Shown here: positions 57,896 to 64,000 of the stretch, piece after piece
Layout: every line of letters begins with the position of its first letter
Numbering within the stretch: the stretch's first letter is position 1
DNA from: Saposhnikovia divaricata
Lineage: Eukaryota > Streptophyta > Magnoliopsida > Apiales > Apiaceae
Direction: 5' to 3'
Length of the DNA stretch: 64,000 nt
Assembly (NCBI GenBank): GCA_036435485.1
Contig: CM071600.1
Location: 53,441,546 to 53,505,545 of the forward strand
Position numbers and translations under genes: made by a program
The notes under the pieces: generated by a model
The model's input: the letters and a program-made list of their open reading frames with translations, nothing else
Told to the model about the DNA's origin: nothing
The model's database searches: none

Positions 57896-58111
57896 ATGGC
57901 GAATCCAAGTATACGAGCAATGTTGTTTGCAATGTTCCTCCTTTCGGTTGTCGTCTCTCTGGCATTTTCGGTATCTGCAGAGACAAGTACTCCACTCCCT
58001 CAGTAAGGTCCAACGAGATTTATGGGCTGTATTCCTTGCCGTTGTTGCAAACGTCTTCCAGGGAAATGTTGCGTGAGATGCTGTGATAATTCTGGCCCTA
58101 GCCTGAATTAA
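57896..58111 (+). pseudogene. Small secreted cysteine-rich peptide frame with one internal stop
   Basis: ATG 57896 opens a good signal peptide (MANPSIRAMLFAMF, LLSVVVSLAFSVSA) and reaches TAA at 58004-58006 after 36 codons. The same frame continues, open, for 34 more codons to TAA 58109-58111 and contains eight cysteines: MGCIPCRCCKRLPGKCCVRC then CD. The spacing is C-x2-C-x-C-C-x6-C-C-x2-C-C. A signal peptide followed in frame by a cysteine-dense core is unlikely by chance, so this is probably a secreted peptide gene with a single nonsense mutation. A sequencing error or an unpredicted splice (CTCA|GTAAGG overlaps the stop) are other options. Family not recognised; it differs from the 12.2/29.3 kb peptide. 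Confidence 0.6.
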
Positions 58112-59525
58112 ATGGTTTTATTACTGTGTGTTTTTCTTGTTCAGCTGACAGTACTTGTATTATGTTATAGGTTTTCAGTCAATATGATTCCCTTCTATGG
58201 GATCTTAATTCTTATCTGTGCTATGCCCATATTTGTTGTAGTGATGCATGTAATTACTTTTCACTTGTGAAAGGGTTTATCTAATGAATGATTGGCTTGC
58301 TAAAACTAATTAGCAAACCAAGTGATGCTATAGTTTATTGCTTATAGAACAGTTAATTCATGTTATCAGGATAGATATGTAGGCGAGTTACGTTTTATAT
58401 CAGATTAAACGATAATTAATTAAAATTAAGAAAATGACTCAAATCAGATTGCTACATGTTAGAATTATATATCTGGTAGGTAATTACTTGTTAATTAATA
58501 TTTTAAGCACTTGCTATCATCATTTCTATTTTCTAAATAAATAATATATGTAAAGAATGATAGGTTGGTCGCAAACCACTTGAAAATTAAAATTAGAAAA
58601 CTGATGAGTAAAATAAAAGAAAAGTATATAGCAAAAAAAAAAGGTAAAAACAAAATAAAAATGAGTAGAACAAAACAAACTGATGAAGAAAAGAAAGAAT
58701 GGTAGTGTATAGTCTTTTCTCACTGAAATATTATTGGATTCATTTTAAAAGTTACTAGGTAGCTACAATCCAATAATCCATTAGTTAATTATAACCACGT
58801 ACTGCTCCTAGAAATGTGAAAGAGACAAAGTAAACACTACTCCTACTCCGTTTGCTGCAAGTTGAAATGCGACGTCGTGTAGTGACAGTTGGTGAAAATG
58901 GATATGAGCAGAATGTGAGTCCCAACAATAGAAACACAGTAAATAATGGCCTAACGTATTTGAATGGAAAGCTTACCGAAAAACTAAAATAATACTGATC
59001 AGTTTGGTCCCCTGTTTGGTGCAGCCGAGTAGCAAAAATAATGCAACTTCGACGGTTGGAATCAAAGAAAATGAAATTGCAAATATTTAGTATTTTACAT
59101 CTCAGATTCTCAGTTGTGATAGTCCCACCCGCAATATCGTTTACATAATAAGAAATTAATAAATTCATCTGTACATTTTTGAATTTGTTCCTAATACTGC
59201 TATATTGCAAAGGTACCTATTCAGACGACAACCCAAAGGAGCATGCTTAACATTTACATTAAATACGTTAAAATTTGAATTACATGAATTGTGACAAACG
59301 AGGAACTTGAGACAATTGATATTTTCTTAACCTCATTCGTAATAAGAGTTTTTAAATATAGAGCAAAGGAAGTATCAAAAATGAGTTACAAAAAATGTTA
59401 TAAGAGCAAGTCCAACACTGTATTAAATATTGTCCTAAATCAATATTTATGACATTTAGCTACTTTTTGCACTCTAACAAAAATGTAAGGAATATGATCT
59501 AATTTTGCACTCTAACAATCTCCAA
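58112..59525. other. Gene-free stretch
   Basis: AT-rich; the minus-strand frame at 58,785-59,210 has no recognisable domain and unremarkable composition. No repeat structure identified. Confidence 0.5.
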
Positions 59526-61344
59526 AGTAGGGCTGTAAATGAGCCGATACATTCGTGAATGGTTCGATGTTCGGTTCGAAAAAAGTTCGGTTCGGGTTCA
59601 GTTCGATTCACAAACGAGTCGAACTTGAACACGATTTTAATGATCGAATTATAAACGAGTTGAACTTGATCACGGTAAAGTTCGATTCGATAGCTCGCGA
59701 ACAAGTTCGATTAATGTGTTCGTGAACATAGCTCATGAACATGCTCGTGAACATAGCTCATGAACATGCTCGTGAATAAGTTCGATAATTGAGCTCGTTA
59801 ATATGCTCGGTATATAAGTTAATTAGCAGTTCATAAACAAATTCTATAAATAATCTTGTATATATAAAATATATGTTTGATTATATACCCGAAATTATTA
59901 TTAATTGTACACCATTAATTAGAATATTTTATATGTTATGCTAGATATTATAATAATTATGTAAAAAGTAGTGAAATTATATTAGTGTTAGGATTTGAAC
60001 TACTAACCTTCTTTCAATCAAATTCATGCCATAACCAATTGTGCTATACTCAATTTTGAGTTTTTTTAAAAATCCTAAAAGGTGAACCACATCCTTCTCT
60101 TTCTCTTTTATTTTTATTTTTCAGTAAATAAAATATTGATTTATATTATTTCTAGAATATTGTATAGATAAAATTACAAAAAATATTCTAATCGATTGAG
60201 TATATTCTACAATTCTATTTTTCATATTAGATAATTGATATAAAAATAAAATTTTAGATTATACATAATGTAACCGAGTACAAAAAAAAGGTTTATTTAC
60301 CTGTCTCTCCATGTAGATATTAAATTCTTGAAATAAAAAATAAGATTTGGTTATAAAAAAAATACTAAATTTTAGTTATCAAACCATACATAATTAATAA
60401 TTGGATCACATTAGTTTTAGGTATATGAAAATTTAAATTTGTGAGTTATATTAGGAGATTTTGTTCGACCAACTATTTAGACTTTCAACGATTTAAATAT
60501 ATGATCGATCTAAAAATATAAATATTTCAACATACACGAAAAATAATTAAAATTATGTTAAAAAGATGATAACACTGAAAATATGATCTATGTTATAGAT
60601 AAAAAATAACACAATTAACATTCAAATTAAATAAAAAAATATATAAATTTTTAAATCATAAATATTACAAAACTACAATAACTATTTATAATGATCAATT
60701 AAAATATAACTCGACTATAAAGTATGGTACATATGAATTTTTATATAATATGATAAATTGATCAATATAATATATAATGGTTGAGTTATTACATATAATT
60801 AGATGAGTATAAGATAAAATCAAAAAAAAAATTGTCTTTATATTTTAAATAGATGCACAGGTCATTAAGTTCGTTTTATCATATTTAATATCGATTGAAA
60901 TATTTAGAAAATTTTAAAATTTTGTTAAAACATAATTCAAAATATTATATAAAAAATTGGTATGCAAAACTACAAAATAACATATAGAGACTTCACTTGC
61001 TTGTGCAAGCTTCAGATTTTAAATGATTAAAGCTTTAATAACTTAACTTTATTTCTATCAAACAATTACGTTTCTTTGCCCTTTGTTTTTAAATCAAACT
61101 TTGTTTGTTTTTTGGAGTTGGAGATGTGAGAATTTTATTGGTTGATGATTTATTATTATTTCTAATGCTGAGACATAAATTTAATTATTTAATTTTGGAC
61201 TATTAAATTTTTTTTAATATTAGATTTTTGTATAAAAAAATAAGGAATTAAGTTTATGAGTTGTGCATAAGTGAGCTCGTGAGCATAAGTTCGCGAGAAA
61301 TATTTAAGATTTATTCGTGAGCATAAGTTCATGAACAAGCTCCT
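59526..61344. mobile_element. hAT-like element (GTTCGTGAACA-rich), cut by LTR element
   Basis: Left end TAGGGCTGTAAATGAGCCG (from 59,527) resembles the other hAT-like ends here. Both sides hold GTTCGATTCG, CTCATGAACATGCTCGTGAA and GTGAGCATAAGTTC(A/G)-type repeats. The right terminus is missing because the Tat LTR begins at 61,345. The middle (59,850-61,250) is AT-rich. Near 59,990-60,060, minus strand, lies a tRNA-like block (TATAGCACAATTGGTTATGG, then AGTAGTTCAAATCCTA). Confidence 0.6.
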
Positions 61345-62104
61345 TGTTATAGGGAGAATATTGTATAACAATATTTTGGAGGTTTGCTGGATTAACGGAG
61401 CAAAGTACGGATATTTTGCTAATAAAAGAAGAACAAAGGATTAGGGTTTATGTGTTTGGATGTGGCTGAGCTTGATAGGTGTTTGCAGGTAAACTGTTTC
61501 TCATCCGTATCAAGGTGCCTACGTACCCTATTTATAGGGATCAAGCCTGACGTAGTTCTTGGGCAACAAGTTACCTAGGCGGGCTAGGGTTTTATGAGAT
61601 AAGCCAAAGTCCAAGCCCACTTGTTTAGGGCTGACGTGGCAGTGAGTTATCAATCCTATCCATGATCCATGATCCAGCTGTAGAAGCCCATGGTCTCGAA
61701 CGGATAGACTTGACCAATGAAAGTTCCATCAGGGCCCTCGACATGCGACCTTGAGAGGCCTGGCCACGCGAGGCGGTCCCTGTGCCTAGCTACTCATGCG
61801 ACCTTGGGTCTGGCCATGAGCCTTCCAGAGAAGAGGAGATAATGATCTCGCTGCAAGTTATAGATGTGATGCAAAAACGAAGCGATCCCCTGGCAGGCAT
61901 CGCCAGCGAGGCGCTTTATAACGAGGCGCAACCATGTAGCGAGGTGCTCCTGTAATAGAGATATTATTGTCAAGGCATGTTGGGCTTATTTCAATAGTGG
62001 GCTTTAGTGACCCAATCTTCATCTTCTAGGCCCATTATAGATTGCGAACCATCAATTTAGCTAATTAAATCAATTTAGCTATTATGCCAGATTTGGGCAT
62101 AACA
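61345..62104 (-). repeat. 3' LTR of Tat element copy 3
   Basis: Minus strand TGTTATGCCCAAATCTGGC ... CTCCCTATAACA, 760 bp. Contains minus-strand TTGATCCCTATAAATAGGGT (TATA 61,529-61,536), matching the promoter core of the other three LTRs. The left end is chosen by TG...CA logic and could be a few bases off. Confidence 0.78.
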
Positions 62105-62282
62105 ACTACCCCCCGAGTCCATATTGCCATTAGAGATGCGATGTGGACTCAAAAAATACGAGCTGTCACCGCGAAGCGAGCCCAAGAATAGATATGACCG
62201 TTGGAGTAGTCGCGACCCCAAGAATTTGAAAGGTTTTGACAGCTGTTGTGTCTCGAGATGTGTGTCCAACGGATGAGATTTC

Positions 62283-62325
62283 GACACGTGTCCCATGTCT
62301 TTCTCTCTCCTGATGGCTATATATA
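62283..62325 (+). promoter_or_regulatory. Promoter of antisense gene copy 3: G-box and TATA box
   Basis: GACACGTGTC (62283-62292) is a perfect palindromic G-box (CACGTG core, bound by bZIP/bHLH factors). CTATATATACC follows, with TATATATA at 62318-62325, at normal promoter spacing. A 5' untranslated exon (about 62,350-62,464) ends at AAAA|GTAAGT. Confidence 0.75.
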
Positions 62326-62771
62326 CCCCTGTCACTATCATTACCTTTTTTCATTCTCACAAACACATTGTCGAAGTGCTGTCAGTTTGCTCTCAGATCA
62401 AACGCAAGGAATTTTCAAGCGATCCCAAATTTCTTCCGATTTCCTCAACCTTCTTCAAGAAAAAGTAAGTCTTTTCTCTCTTCTTGCATTTAAATTATTG
62501 TTCTTCATTGTAATTGCATGATTAGATAGCTTTAATCGTATGCGATGCGATCCCTTTTGATAGCGATCTCGTAATGCTAATTTGAACATGCGATCCCGTC
62601 TTCGCTGCGATAGAAATGCGATTTCTCCCATAGGAACATAGATGCGATCCCTTCCCGAGACCTAAATGCGATACCCTAGGAACACATAGAGCCTTTCTGT
62701 TTATTTATTCCTTTCTCATCCTTCATTTGCTTTCTGTAAGAGCACACACTTAATCATTTCACCCTTTTCAG

Positions 62772-63963
62772 ATGTCACAAGACGACAGTTCAAGGACACC
62801 CTCTCCCATGCCTCATATACAAATCAGCGATGCTGCAGCAGCCAACATCGCGAGAGCTACGAGCACCAGCGAAAGTTCGTTCAAGTTATACTTCGACCCT
62901 CTATGGTCTAACGAAGAATATACCCGAGAAGTGCCTCTAATTTCGTGGAGAACAAAGCACCCCTCAAGCTCGCGGGATCAATCTTTGGATGTACCTCCAG
63001 CTGAGAACGAGCCCCACACCAAAATGACTGACATCGAGCATGACATCGCATCGTTAACAAATAAAGGAGAGGAATTTAGCTCTAAGGCAGCGCAAATTCT
63101 CTCCAGAATGCCTCCATCTCAAACCATGTCGCCCATTCACATAAGTGATTCTCCAACAGATTCGTTAGGCGATGCCTATTATGACATCGAGGGAGGTGCT
63201 GATAACGAAGCCAACTCTGATGATGATGACTACGAGGAGCCTTCCTCAGATGACGGTGGCCTTGACGAAGTGGCCAGAGTCGTAAACTTCAGAGACTATG
63301 ACTATGTTCCCGAAGCCTCACCCGATCCTTATGTCCCTACCCCTCAACCAGAGCTGGAGGGAGTTATTTATGTTGATGGACCTAACCCCAGGGACATCGA
63401 GCCTGGTTCAAAGGTTAAGCCAGGTAAAGCTCGCGTACTTGCATGTCGCGATATGTCTTCAACACTGATCGTGAAGACTATCACAGAGGGTGTCAAAAGG
63501 TTCCGTCTCGAAGGCAAGATCATTCTGCCCAAGAAGAAAATGCGATGTTATCGCTTTAACCACGACGAGAATGGAGGCAGAGTGCCCAGAATGGTCCTAG
63601 CGGTCCCCCTAATGAAGATAGGTGTCTCTTCTCCTCTCCATCCATTCATTAGGGACGTCTGTGAGACATACTATTTAGCTCCCATCCAAATCAGCACCAA
63701 TGGCTATCGATCCATGATTGCCTTGTACATACTTTATCACAAGCTTGGATATCCCCCCTTAGATGCGAAGACAATGAGCTACTTCCTTCAGCTGAAGCGA
63801 TGCGGAGCCAAGGATTTTGGCTATGTCTACTTCTCGGTATGGCCAGAATTCAACAAGAAAAGCCTCCTCCCAGGCGGGATAAGTAATGCGGGCTCGTGGA
63901 AGGAGCCTTTCTTCTATGTACACGAGGTCCCTCGAGTGAAAACAAGCTTCAACTACCTCCCCG
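62772..63963 (+). CDS. Antisense Tat-element gene, copy 3 (first coding exon; continues off window)
   Basis: A 307-bp intron in the 5' leader (62465-62771, AAAA|GTAAGT ... CCCTTTTCAG) ends exactly before ATG 62772. The coding exon runs to 63963, where CCG|GTAAGCC is a good donor at the same protein position as intron 1 of copy 2. The 397-residue exon is open throughout, unlike the other copies. The N-terminus is disordered and acidic (EGGADNEANSDDDDYEEPSS). The PF04195-like core follows (IGVSSPLHPFIRDVCETYYL, APIQISTNGYRSMIALYILY, FFYVHEVPRVKTSFNYLP). A coiled-coil exon is expected beyond the window. Function unknown. Confidence 0.85.
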
Positions 63964-64000
63964 GTAAGCCATTGAGGCAGTAATCCTTTATCGTACTTTT

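Larger units (their letters stand above)
61345..64000 (-). mobile_element. Tat-type gypsy element copy 3 (3' end, runs off window)
   Basis: Reverse orientation: the 3' LTR (61,345-62,104) is at the left. A G-rich polypurine-like tract (minus strand CTCGGGGGGTAGT) adjoins it, then the antisense gene on the + strand. Gag-pol would lie beyond 64,000. Same architecture as the copies at 5.9-10.8 and 17-28 kb. Confidence 0.8.

Noticed and set aside
58785..59210. 141-codon minus-strand frame
   Set aside because: No recognisable domain, no splice partners and ordinary composition.

Overview
This window is nuclear DNA of a flowering plant, almost certainly a eudicot. It is AT-rich and carries split genes with GT-AG introns and TATA boxes, long (TA)n runs, and a dense nest of plant transposable elements: Ty1/copia, Ty3/gypsy of the Tat type, CACTA, hAT, Stowaway, PIF/Harbinger-like, Helitron and SINE. 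I cannot place the family or species from sequence alone.

Layout. 1-4.4 kb is AT-rich intergenic DNA with a SINE and two MITEs. 4.4-5.9 kb is a broken copia reverse-transcriptase fragment. 5.9-10.8 kb is the 3' half of a Tat-type gypsy element: an antisense spliced gene followed by the 3' LTR. 11.7-17.07 kb (copy A) and 28.83-34.44 kb (copy B) are a near-identical direct duplication. Each copy holds the same two-exon gene for a small secreted cysteine-rich peptide plus the same set of MITEs. Between them lies a second, longer Tat element (17.07 to about 28.3 kb) with 5' LTR, primer site, decayed gag-pol and an antisense spliced gene, but no 3' LTR. A Helitron (34.9-36.2 kb) and a MITE follow. 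Then comes a 12.0-kb CACTA element (37,544-49,578) with near-perfect terminal repeats, an AAT target duplication and two multi-exon genes that both read open. 50.27-57.40 kb is the main host gene, an 11-exon serine carboxypeptidase of family S28, with a solo LTR in intron 3. At 57.9-58.1 kb is a second small cysteine-rich peptide reading frame, interrupted by one stop codon. 59.5-61.3 kb is part of a hAT-like element, cut by a third Tat element (61.3 kb to the window end, reverse orientation) whose antisense gene starts at 62,772 and runs off the edge.

Main observations. (1) The three Tat elements each carry the same kind of antisense gene, with conserved introns and their own TATA promoters. 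(2) The 17-28 kb element and the related solo LTR are peppered with the palindrome GGGCGCGCCC: 21 copies of the 8-bp core GGCGCGCC by hand count, none seen elsewhere in the window. They sit in LTR, gag, pol, spacer and antisense gene, in all three reading frames. This looks like a nucleotide-level signal rather than a protein motif. The third Tat element has its own different recurring motif (GCGAT/GCGAG). (3) Identical secreted peptide genes lie in a recent duplication whose two copies have since collected different insertions. (4) The CACTA element may be autonomous. All splice junctions are hand predictions from consensus sites and frame continuity.
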